DNA of 64,000 nucleotides from Telmatactis stephensoni (Eukaryota > Cnidaria > Anthozoa > Actiniaria > Isophelliidae). The DNA is taken from NCBI GenBank assembly GCA_029948255.1, contig JALIZF010001939.1, forward strand, positions 2,337,001 to 2,401,000. The letters run 5' to 3'. The notes beneath the pieces are model-generated. The model had not been told where the DNA came from and made no database searches. It saw only the letters and a list, made by a program, of their open reading frames with translations. Below are positions 11,914 to 22,500 of the stretch, piece by piece (position 1 is the stretch's first letter; each line of letters begins with the position of its first letter). Made by a program: the position numbers and the translations under genes.

Positions 11914-13860
11914 TCACTTTCTATTAGAAATAGCTAGTCTCAAACTTTATTTATCTATAAACTGCCGTAAATGATGCTCTTTACAAAGTCGGCCCAGGCG
12001 ACGACACAAACTGCGGCAGCGTAGGAGACTAACCAGGAACAGGCAGTTGTATAACTAGTCTCTTCGAAGTCCTTTTAAGGCTTGTCACACAAACGCTCCC
12101 TAGGGTGTGCATGTTGCGTGACGACCAGTAAAATGGCTGCGAAAGAGACTATTGCATAATTGACACATTAATTATAATGTTATTATTCACTTCTTTTAGA
12201 CGCTGCCAAAATAATCCAAAACCAATTGACTCCCATCATCACTGAAGAAGGACAAAATGTGACATTAACATGTGTTGCAAGTGGGACTCCTCCACCAACT
12301 ATCACGTGGTCTAAAGTCTTCTCCTCTCTACCTAATGGTAGATATGATATATCACAACACATTGAGAAGAGAAAAGAACATGGAATGCTGTGGAAGGATA
12401 ATGTAGTGACAAGTAATCTAACACTTATCAACTTGTCTCTGGGTGATAATGGTTTATTTCTTTGTAAGGCTGTCAATAAATTGAGTAGCGATCAAGCCAT
12501 GACACAGCTTGTTGTTGTAAAGCCCTTATATTTCACAGTGGAGCCGCCATCTAAACTTAAAGTCTTTCCCGGGAAAACTGTACAAATTGATTGTCAAGCG
12601 GCTAATGCTAAAGAGCAGACGTGGATTCAACCAACACGTGACGCAACCAATGTCAATGTGTTCAGCAATGGCAGTCTTGTTATTACTATGGCAACTAAAC
12701 AGAATGAGGGGATCTACAAGTGCAGAGCAAGAAATAACTATCGACAGATCTCTGCTGTGACGTATGTGAGTGTTGATGATGTGCGTAAGTATCCATGAAG
12801 CTTTGCGAAATTAGCAGAGACTCATTAGGGACAAAGAATTCAGGGAAACAGCACAAACTGATTTGTTGATCAATTATTGTTGTTATTTTATACAAACTAA
12901 AATTCTAATCATCCTTAGAAACTTACAAAAATTATGCAAAGTAATGCCAACTACTCAATTCGTATTCCGCACGAAAATTCCAGTTATCTATGATTTTTCA
13001 GGAGGACTTGAAAAATCAGCCATACTCAGTAACCATGGCGACAACAGATACTTCCAAGATATCCTTGATTACCTGGCACCTGTTTTAAAGAGTTCCAGGA
13101 CAAGTCGTTGGCAAAGATGTTGGCATGCTGCAGTGGATGGATGGGATGTAAAGACAAAGTTTCATGCTCAGTGTGATGGTAAAGGTCCTACAGTAACTCT
13201 AGTTCGTGTAGGGAAGTACGTGTTTGGTGGATACACTGACGTATCCTGGCATAGTAAGTATAGAAGACTGAACTTCTCTTGGCTACCAGTCTGTATCGAG
13301 TCTGTACATTGAGCGCAATAAGTATAGGTACAATCACTGCCATTTCTAATAAAGTATGTGACTACAAATTTGCAGTTTTAATTGTCCTCATGCACCAGCA
13401 ATAACAGTTTCTTGACAAGAATCTCGTGTATACATGAACTAAACTCGTGATCAATCAAGGAAGGTTAAAATCTCACCGATTAGAATTGGTAATTTATGTT
13501 TGTCATGTTTTTAAAATTAAAATTAAAATTGTTTCCTTTTATCATTATGTTTTAGCAAATACTGCTTATTCTAGTTCCACGAGATCGTTTCTGTTTTCTT
13601 TGTACAACATCAATGGATATCAACCCATCAAACTAGGCCTGACAGGACAGTACAACCAGCATGCAATGTATGGAAACAATGGATATGGTCCAACATTTGG
13701 TGGTGGACATGACTTACACATCTCTAACCAAGCATCAAGTAACAAGAATTCATATACAAATGTCCCTAATTCATACAAATCACCAGGGTCCAACTCCTTC
13801 TTGGCTGGAAGCTATACGTTTACTCCTAACGACGTTGAAGTTTTTTATGAGATGACTTAA

Positions 13861-14830
13861 GGTGCATGACCCGATCGGGGGGGGGGGGGGGTGTGGGGGG
13901 GGAGGGGAGGGGAACTCCTATATATAAGAGGGCGGGGATACTCGTCTAAAATTTCGAAAATGACCGGCCGGCCCTAAAATGTACACTAGTCTTATCCTGG
14001 TGGGCGTGGCAGCAATTGATTTCTACCCCTAAAAGTGCACCAATTTAAAAACAAACAAAAAATGAAGAATCCAAAAAAATAAATCATTAAAATCGTCCCA
14101 GTAATGCCTACTAATGATGTTATATTTAACGAAGAATACCCTAAAAGTATACCAGCTAAGTCTCTGGTAGTCTACACAAGTTTGAAACATGTACTCTAAA
14201 ATGTACCAGATCACTGATTTTGACCCCTAAAATGTACGAGCATCCCCGCCCATCCCGATCAGAGTGCCCCCTACATGATTCCTTGCTGTAATAGATTCTC
14301 TCAATAAAAATCGCTGTATATAAATTTGATATTTTGTATGTTTTGAGTTACTTAAAAATGGGGTAACCGTTCAAAGACAAGGGTATTTAAGGATTTCGCG
14401 CGAACGGTCGATGTATTCCGGCTATAACTCGTTGAGTAAGCGTCTACCAGGTCTCTCAAAGGTGTGGTCACTTAATCAGCTTGGATGCACACTTTTGCAA
14501 ACATGACTCACTGAAGGACGGAAGACAAATGGAAGACTCTCAAAAATCAACCAAAGTACCCCAGTACAGTTCATTTGATGAGTCCGATACCGGTCGATAG
14601 TGTTACATTTCATTTCTTCTGTCTGCATGACCTACTAAGTATATTGCTGTATCCATTACAACATGCTACAACACATAAGAAACTGACTCAACAAGATTCC
14701 AACACGTACTTGTTTAAGCAGCTACCCTTCAGTCCGTTCCAATACATCCATAACACGCCAGAAAAGCTTGCTTTGAAAGCGTACAAAAGAGTTTATAAGT
14801 AAGGACATCACATACGTAAAGTCGACTACC
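13861..14830. other. Spacer between the two collagen-TLDc genes
   Basis: It holds a poly-G run (about 13877-13890), a copy of an interspersed repeat (13908-14040) and a promoter-proximal block from about 14490 that is homologous to 8760-9130 upstream of copy 1. The duplication unit is therefore about 5.5-6 kb, including regulatory DNA. No other gene is seen. Confidence 0.65.
13908..14040. repeat. Interspersed repeat, copy A
   Basis: Shares GGAACTCCTATATATAAGAG, AAATTTCGAAAATGACC and AATTGATTTCTACCCCTAAA with copies at 18974-19092 and 25075-25198. It lies directly after the copy 1 stop. The family is not recognised. Confidence 0.7.
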
Positions 14831-17800
14831 ATGGAGCAAACTCAAGACGGTAACAACTTTGTCCATCGTCCATCGTTTAAAGCTGTTGTCTTGGTGGTTA
14901 TCCTGACCTGTGTACAAATTGCCTGTTTTGTTCAAGTTCATTGGACGCTCTACACTCATCGTATAGAGATTGATGGTCTGGTAAAACAAATGGATTACAA
15001 ACATCAAAGTAGTGAGAAAGAAGGTAAGTTTTCGTGACTAGAAAATGAGGAAGTTCTCCATAATGGAACCATTTCGCTTCCGCATTGAATTCATGCATAC
15101 GTTCACTTTCCCGTTACGTATACGCTACTTAAAATTTTTGTAACGTACCAAAGAGTCCTCATAAATTCTTATGTAGTAAACATTTTGAGTTTGTTTTACA
15201 TTGTACAGTAAAGAAAGGAATTGGTTATATATAATTGTCTTGACAAAAAAGAAAGAAATTGCGTGTCAAAAGGTGCTGGACTAGTTGAAAACCTTCAGAA
15301 AAGTCGCTCACATTTTTGGATTTGAGTTTTGAAAATTCACGAACGATTTGTTGAATGGGGGCCAAAACCAAAGTGTATGATGTGAAAATACCAGCGCTCA
15401 CTCTATCTAGCCAGGCTGACCTCGATCCTTCAAACATATAGATAGTCTGCCATGTAAGTTTTATCTAGAATAAAATATAAAGGATCAAGGAGGGTCACTG
15501 TTCTAGGATGGCTCTTCAGTGTTCTATGTGGGGGGAGTGGGGAGTGGGGAGTTGAACCCTATCTTCATAAAAAAGAGGCTCTTGAGCGTTAAAACTCACA
15601 TTAGTATATTAATTGGAACGTTATTCCAAATCAATTCTTTAGGGGTGTTTTTACAACGTGTAAAGCGATCCCAAGACACTCCACTGGTTCCTGGCAAGCA
15701 TTCAAAGTCCACATCGAACTCTCATCTCAACATCCAATTGATTCGCAGCGAAGTATCCAAAGAACTGCAGCATTTACTTAAGACCCGAATTTGTGTCAAC
15801 AACAAAAAGATTTGCATAAGGGGTCCGCGAGGACGAAGGGGAAAGACTGGGAGACGAGGGAGAAGAGGTTCCCCAGGCCCTATGGGACCCCGAGGTCCTG
15901 TTGGGAAACACGGACCAGCAGGAACTCCTTGTAAGAAATGTAACATCACCGTTGATGATCTCAAAACTTTGATAACAAAGTTGGGACCTCAAGGCCTTCC
16001 TGGTCTTCGAGGTCCTCCTGGACTTAAAGGCGACAAAGGTGATCCCGGAAAAGAAGTCTCACTCGTTAGTATCTCCATTCCTCCAAAGTCCGTTGTAGTC
16101 AATGAAAGTGGTATGGTGTCTTTATATTGTGGAGCCAAAGGTTTCCCAACTCCAAGAGTAACTTGGAAAAAAGTCAACTCATCTTTGCCATTGTCAGGAC
16201 GACATGTTGTTGATGTGAATGGTGGTTTGTTGATAAGAAATGTGAAGAAGAGCGACCAAGGCACGTACAAATGTACAGCTAAAAACATCTTTCCTGGGGA
16301 AGCAACGGCTTATGCAACTGTAATTGTACAAGGTAAGGAGGCAGAAAATTTCAATATTTTTATGAAAAACATCCAGGAAACTTGAGTTTGAGAATCTGCA
16401 CACACCCTTGTAAAAACCTTCTACAGAAAAATGTGACGTTTGTCTACAAATTTGGGCTATTTTTAGAACTCAGGTCTCTTTCGGTCATGATATATCGAGC
16501 GACTGTGGCTCGCGCTTGTAGACAGAATGCGCATGGTAGCGCGTGTTTACAATGATATGACTGATGTTATACACTGAATTACTCTTAAGGCTCGAACACA
16601 CGGTGCAACTTTTCCCGAAACATTTGCTGAAACACCGCGCGCAACACGCTTGCACCTTGTGTCCACCACTGAAACATCTTGTGCAATGTTGCGCGCAACA
16701 GTTCTGGACAGTTGCAGTAGTGAGAACGTTGTAGTAGTAAGAATTCGATCCTACTTCTGCGGCTGTTCCGCGCAACGTTTCGCGAAACACCGGATTGGGC
16801 CAGTGGACACACACTGCAACATTGTGTTGCGCGCGATGTCTAAGCAAATATTTCTAGAAATGTTGCACCGTGTGTCCGGGCCTTTAGTGCACCATATATC
16901 ATTGCGTTAAATGTCGGCGAAGTGTAACATGTTATGCGTGGCTATGGTAACAATGTGAGTTTTTGAAACTCGTTCGAACATGCGGCATGCTCCACAACCG
17001 ACAATGTTCCCCTAAAAACTATGTCACATGACTTGATGCGCGTATTATCTCAAACTTTCTTTATCTATAAACTACCGTAAATGATGTTCTTTACAAAGTC
17101 GGCCCAGGCATCCAGCGACACAAACTGCGGCTGCGTAGGAGACTAACAAGGAACAGGTAGTTGCATAACTAGTCTAAGGCTCGTCACACACACGCTCCCT
17201 AGTTAGGGTGTGCATCTTGCGTGAAGACCAGTAAAAGGGCTGTTGCTGCGAAGGAGACTATTGCATAACTGACACATTAATTATAATTTATTATTCACTT
17301 CTTTTAGACGCTACCAAAATAATCCAAAACCAATTAACTCCCATCATCACCGAAGAAGGACAAAATGTGACATTAACATGTGTTGCAAGTGGGACTCCTC
17401 CACCAACTATCACGTGGTCTAAAGGTTTCTCCTCCCTACCTAATGGTAGATATGATATATCACAACACATTGAGAAGAGAAAAGAGCATGGAATGCTGTG
17501 GAAGGATAATGTAGTGACAAGTAATCTAACACTTATCAACTTGTCTCTGGGTGATAATGGTTTATTTATTTGTAAGGCTGTCAATAAATTGAGTAGCGAC
17601 CAAGCCATGACACAGCTTGTTGTTGTGAAGCGAATATATTTCACGATGGAGCCGCCATCTAAACTTAAAGTCATTGCTGGGAAAACTGTGCAAATTGATT
17701 GTCAAGCGGCTAATGCTAAAGAGCCGACGTGGATTCAACCAACACGCGATGCAACCAATGTCAATGTGTTCAGCAATGGCAGTCTTGTTATTACTAAGGC

Positions 17801-18945
17801 AACTAAACAGAATGAGGGTAACTACAAGTGCATAGCAAGAAACAACTACCGACAGATCTTTGCTGTGACGTATGTGAGTGTTGATGATGTGCGTAAGTAT
17901 CCATGAAGCTTTGCGAAATTAGAAGAGACTCATTAGGGACGAAGAATTCAGCGAAATAGCACAAACTGATTTGTTGATCAATTATTGTTGTTATTTTATA
18001 CAAACTAAAATTCTAATCATCCTTAGAAACTTACAAAAATGCAAAGTAATGCCAACCACTCAATTCCGTATTCCGCACGAAAATTCCAGTTATCTATGTT
18101 TTTTAAGGAGGACTTGAAAAATCAGCTATACTCAGTAACCATGGCGACAAAAGATACTTCCAACATCTCCTTGATTACCTGGCACCTGTTTTAAAGAGTT
18201 CCAGAACAAGTCGTTGGCAAAGATGTTGGCATGCTGCAATGGATGGATGGGATGTAAAGACAAAGTTTCATGCTCAGTGTGATGGTAAAGGTCCTACAGT
18301 AACTCTAGTTCGTGTAGGGAAGTACGTGTTTGGTGGATACACTGACGTATCTTGGCATAGTAAGTATAGAAGACTGACATTCTCTTGGCTATCAGTCTGT
18401 ACTTGAGTTATTGAGCGTAATAAACTACAGGTACAATCACCGCCAATCCTAATAAAATATGTGACTTCAAATTTGCAGTTTTATCTAAACTGTCCTCATG
18501 CACCAGCCAATATCAATATCTTGACAAGACTCTCGTGTATATATGAACTAAACTCGTGATCAGGTTAAAATTTCATCGATTAGAATGGATTGGTAATTGA
18601 TGTTTGTCATGTTTAATTGTTGTCGTTTATCATTATGTTTTAGCAAATGGTACTTATTCTCGCTCCTCGAGATCATTTCTGTTTACTTTGTACAGCATCA
18701 ATGGATATCAACCCATCAAACTAGGCCTGACAGGACAGAACAACCAGTACGCTATATATGGTACTAGTATTCTTGGTCCAACATTTGGTGGTGGACATGA
18801 CATAGCCATCTATAATCAAGCATCCAGTAACAAGAATTCATATACAAGCCCTCATTCATACAAATCACCAGGATCCAACTCCTTCTTGGCTGGAAGCTAT
18901 AAGTTTACTCCTAATGACGTTGAAGTTTTTTATGAGATGACTTAA
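14831..18945 (+). CDS. Collagen-Ig-TLDc type II membrane protein, copy 2 (intact)
   Basis: Exons 14831-15023, 15643-16332, 17308-17892, 18108-18359 and 18644-18945 join in phase to about 673 residues. Order: cytoplasmic head 1-15; membrane segment about 16-36 with no cleavable signal, so type II topology; furin-type site RVKR at 70-73; helix 90-113; Gly-X-Y repeats about 125-160 (GPRGRRGKTG...) and 179-200, split by a CKKC-NITVDDL linker; Ig domains about 203-292, 300-390 and 395-485; TLDc domain about 490-671 (WQRCWHAAVDGWDVK, GPTVTLVRVGKYVFGGYTD, GPTFGGGHD, EVEVFYEM-like end). The plan recalls gliomedin/colmedin (type II, collagen, shed by proprotein convertase) but with TLDc in place of olfactomedin. 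TLDc is usually intracellular, so an extracellular role is inferred. The intron 3 acceptor reads AAG rather than CAG. Confidence 0.88.
16588..16883. mobile_element. Harbinger-type palindromic MITE in intron 2 of copy 2
   Basis: Same family and same intron position as 10911-11184, again with TTA on both sides (16585-16587 and 16884-16886). The insertion therefore preceded the gene duplication. It is about 20 bp longer, with an extra GTAGTAGTAA-like stretch in the middle. Confidence 0.8.
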
Positions 18946-19595
18946 GGTGCATGACCCGACCCGGGGTGGGGGAGGGGAACTCCTATATATAAGAGGCCGG
19001 GGACGCTCGTTGGAAATTTCGAAAATGACCCCTAAAAGGTACACGAGTCTTATCCTGGCGGGAGTGGCAGCAATTGATTTCTACCCCTAAAAGCTACCAA
19101 TCAAAAACCAGCGATTGATTTCAATGGCAGCTCCGCTATTAGGCAGTACCTAATTTTTATATTAGGTTAGTGAGTGATTCGATCAGTTAATAGGTTAGTA
19201 AGTGAATCGACCAGTAGACTTGCCACAGGTCGTCCTGTCTTATTTAGTCTTTATTTTAGTCTTTATTCTCCGATTAAGGATTTTTTTACGCTTGAGAAGA
19301 CAGTCAGTCCCGCCAAAGCCAAAAAATAAAAAGCGGGGCTGACGACTTTGAGAAAGTCTACTCGACCAGTTTATAGATTGGTTAGTGACTCGATCAGTTA
19401 AAAAGTAAGTAAGTGACTTGATCAGAATGAGTGAATGGTGCAAAGAACGTGTGTGCTACTACCAGTCTGACTGTAAAATACGAATGTAAATACATAATAC
19501 ATAATGCATAATGATAGAGGTTAAATAATTCTATAAAGAAAGACTTTTTTTTAACGAGGATAAAGAAGATTATATGCAAACTATCAAGTGGTCCA
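18946..19595. other. Convergent spacer between copy 2 and the PAN-EGF-discoidin gene
   Basis: Two genes end towards each other here. The spacer holds a copy of the interspersed repeat (18974-19092) and loosely repeated words such as TTAGTGACTCGATCAGTTAA between 19160 and 19430. No gene is seen. Confidence 0.6.
18974..19092. repeat. Interspersed repeat, copy B
   Basis: Homologous to 13908-14040 and placed at the same distance after the stop codon, so it was carried along by the gene duplication. Confidence 0.7.
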
Positions 19596-22500
19596 TTAGG
19601 GACAACCATACAGTTCAACTCTCATTGCTGGCCAATCAAACCATTGCTGAACGACGAATCGAACGAATCTGGCTGAGAATGGAGTTGGCAGGACATTTGG
19701 TACTACTGTATTCAAATCAAAATTTCCTGAAAAAAGCTTAAAGAAAACGATATTGCACATAAAAATCAGCATAATGGGTGGCATGAAAGCATAGATGGGA
19801 TGAGGATGGATGGACGGGATGGATGGTATGGATGGGATGGATGGGAATGGATGGGGAGGGATGGATGCGGCATTGGATGGATGGATGGATGGGATGGATG
19901 GATGGATGGGATGGATGGGATGGATGGATGGATGGATGGGATGGGATGGGATGGATGGGATGGATGGGATGGATGGGATGGATGGGATGGATGGATGGAT
20001 GGGATGGATGGATGGGATGGATGGGATGGATGGGATGGATGGGATGGATGGGATGGATGGGATGGATGGGATGGATGGGATGGATGGGATGGATGGGATG
20101 GGATGGGATGGATGGGATGGACTGGGATGGATGTGATTGGATGGATGGATGGATGGATGGATGGATGGATTGTGGATGGGATGGATGGATGGATGGATGG
20201 ATGGATGGATGGATGGATGGATGGATGGATGGATGGATGGATGGATGGATGGATGGATGGATGGATGGATGGATGGATGGATGGATTGATGGATGGATGG
20301 ATGGAATGGTGGATGGATAAATCTTCTTCTCCTTCCAGATTACCCCACCACTTTATATAAAGAAAATGCTTATATTAATGAATACATTAATTAATTAATT
20401 AATTAATAAGCCTCTTCACGCTTTCATCCGCCATTTTGAATTGGGGCAAACGCGCCAAAATCTATAGAAATCTGGATCACTTTGGCTTACCAGAACTCGA
20501 CTTATTTTTAACGTTTAATAGCGCTGCTTGCTAAAAATAATGCATCATTTAGAATACATAGTGCCATATTCCAGTCCATCCAGAGAAGAAGGTTTTATTT
20601 TAGAACATGTGTAAGAATTTTTGTTCGGGCTACGTTTGAACTCTGGCCCTTCCCACAACAGACGTATGCTTACTTGAGTAAAAGAACGAAAATGTGTGCA
20701 TTAGCGCTGGAAATGGTAGCCACTAAGGTTTGAAATACCAAAATCCAACTCATAACAATTTAAGTAGTCCAAGGTTATTGCAATGTTGCGCGCAACAGAA
20801 CGTGTGTTAACCCCTGCAACAGGCGCGCGCAATGCCCCCAGAAAAAGCTCGGTTGTACTTCTGTAGCTGTTGCGCAAAACGTTGAGCGATCTGTTGGTAT
20901 GGCTTCAGAAAAAGAACTCGTTTCTACTTCTCTAACTGTTGCGCGTACCTGTTGCATGGTCGGACACACGCACGATGCATGTTGTGTACAATGTTACAAG
21001 CTACAGGGAAAATATCATCTTGTGTTCTGGGTTTCTACAAATTAAGCAACAAGCCCCATTAACAATAGCCCCAGCGCAGGTCGCATGAGACTATGTATAG
21101 GATAATTCGTCAGGCAGAGCAGTGAACTGACTTGAAAGATTTCATCATGTAATGAAAGCACTATGAAAGATTTAAAAGGTTTACTTTTTTGTGTTATTAA
21201 GTTTCTAGGCAGAAATGGTATTTCCCAATATTTTGAATACGACAATATATAAACTTGCGCGAGTTTGGCATTCTGCATCACGAGATTCTCTGTGGAGTTT
21301 TCGGGAATACATTTTGACGAGATCAGTTATAATTCAATTTCTCGTCTACTTACACAGTTAAACTCAAATCGACCATGTAACTAACAAATTTGGTGTTAAT
21401 ATTGAAGAATTGTGTACATGTAAACAACTACGAGCTTTGTTTTAAAACGATGCATGAGCTAAAAGTATCAAACGCTCTAGGGATATTCCTGAAATAAGAA
21501 ACGTGGATTCCAACTGAACATCTTCAGTGAGGCCAATCATTTCACTTTGGAACCGAAATAAAAATCCATAAGTAATAGCGTACGTAACGGCTTGAAGCTT
21601 GCTGTACTTAAAATAATCATGGAAATTTATTGACGTTTCTGGACGTTTTTTCCTATGTTTTCTTTTTTCGAATATCAGGACTTTTTTTCTTGCAAGTGAT
21701 AATATTTTTACTTTTAAATACCTATTTGAATAATAAAATTGGAAACCATTTCTTACAAAATTCCTGAGTCCCCGTAGCATGAATTCAAATCGCTTTGATT
21801 TGATTTTATGCGTCAGGTAGCAAATACATACAATTATTTTATCCTACACTAAGCCCACACCATAGAAAATACAGCAAATAATGACAATGTCTCATGGGAA
21901 GAGACAGTTGAATACCGCCGAATATACAACGGCTTTCCTGCTTTCTGATTGGCTGCATTTCCTATGGTGTGGGATAAAACACGACATAATGCCTGGTTCA
22001 CGCTAACGACGCAAGACGACGCAAGACAACACAAGACGACGCAAGACAACGGAAAACCACGCAAGACCACGCACGATGATCACTCAACACAACGCATGCA
22101 AGACGACGCAAGACAACGCAAGACGACGCAAGACGACGCAAGACGACGCAAGACGACGCAACGACGCAAGACGCAAGACGACGCAAGACGACGCAAGACA
22201 ACGAAAGACGACGCAAGACGAAGCAAGACAACGCAAGACGACGAAAGACAGCGAAAGACGACGCAAGATGACGCAAGCCCGCGCAAGAAAAATAAAACCT
22301 TCCGTTCTTTTGCGCTAGCGTTTATGCTTGCGTCGCTACTTTTACAAGTGAAAACACGAGCTTGGCGTTGTCTTGCTTCAATAGTGAAAACCAGGCTATC
22401 GTTTTCACTGTTCTCCGATTTTGCTGTATGTGCCACCTGATCGACGTACACCAGAACGTTCCATTTGAACACGCAAATAGGGGTGAGGGGAGGAGAGGGA

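Larger units (their letters stand above)
9157..13860 (+). pseudogene. Collagen-Ig-TLDc type II membrane protein, copy 1 (frameshifted)
   Basis: Exons by homology with copy 2: 9157-9349, 9963-10653, 12200-12784, 13002-13253 and 13556-13860. The predicted parts are a short cytoplasmic head, one membrane segment (VVLVVILTCVQIACF), a furin-type site RRVKR, Gly-X-Y repeats, three Ig domains and a C-terminal TLDc domain ending VEVFYEMT. Exon 2 is 691 bp against 690 in copy 2. There is one extra A at about 10202 (CCCTAATGGG versus CCCTATGGG), which shifts the collagen frame and gives a stop at 10253-10255, leaving about 160 residues with no Ig or TLDc. All other exons stay open and splice sites are intact, so the lesion is young, or it is a sequencing error. 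Start chosen at ATG 9157; the frame upstream has no ATG. Confidence 0.85.

Noticed and set aside
19796..20360. Long Met-Asp-Gly-Trp reading frames of up to 186 codons
   Set aside because: Pure translation of the GGAT microsatellite, open in all three forward frames, inside an intron.
21998..22472. Arg/Ala/Ser-rich frames on both strands
   Set aside because: Products of the CGACGCAAGA array; no homology or splice signals.
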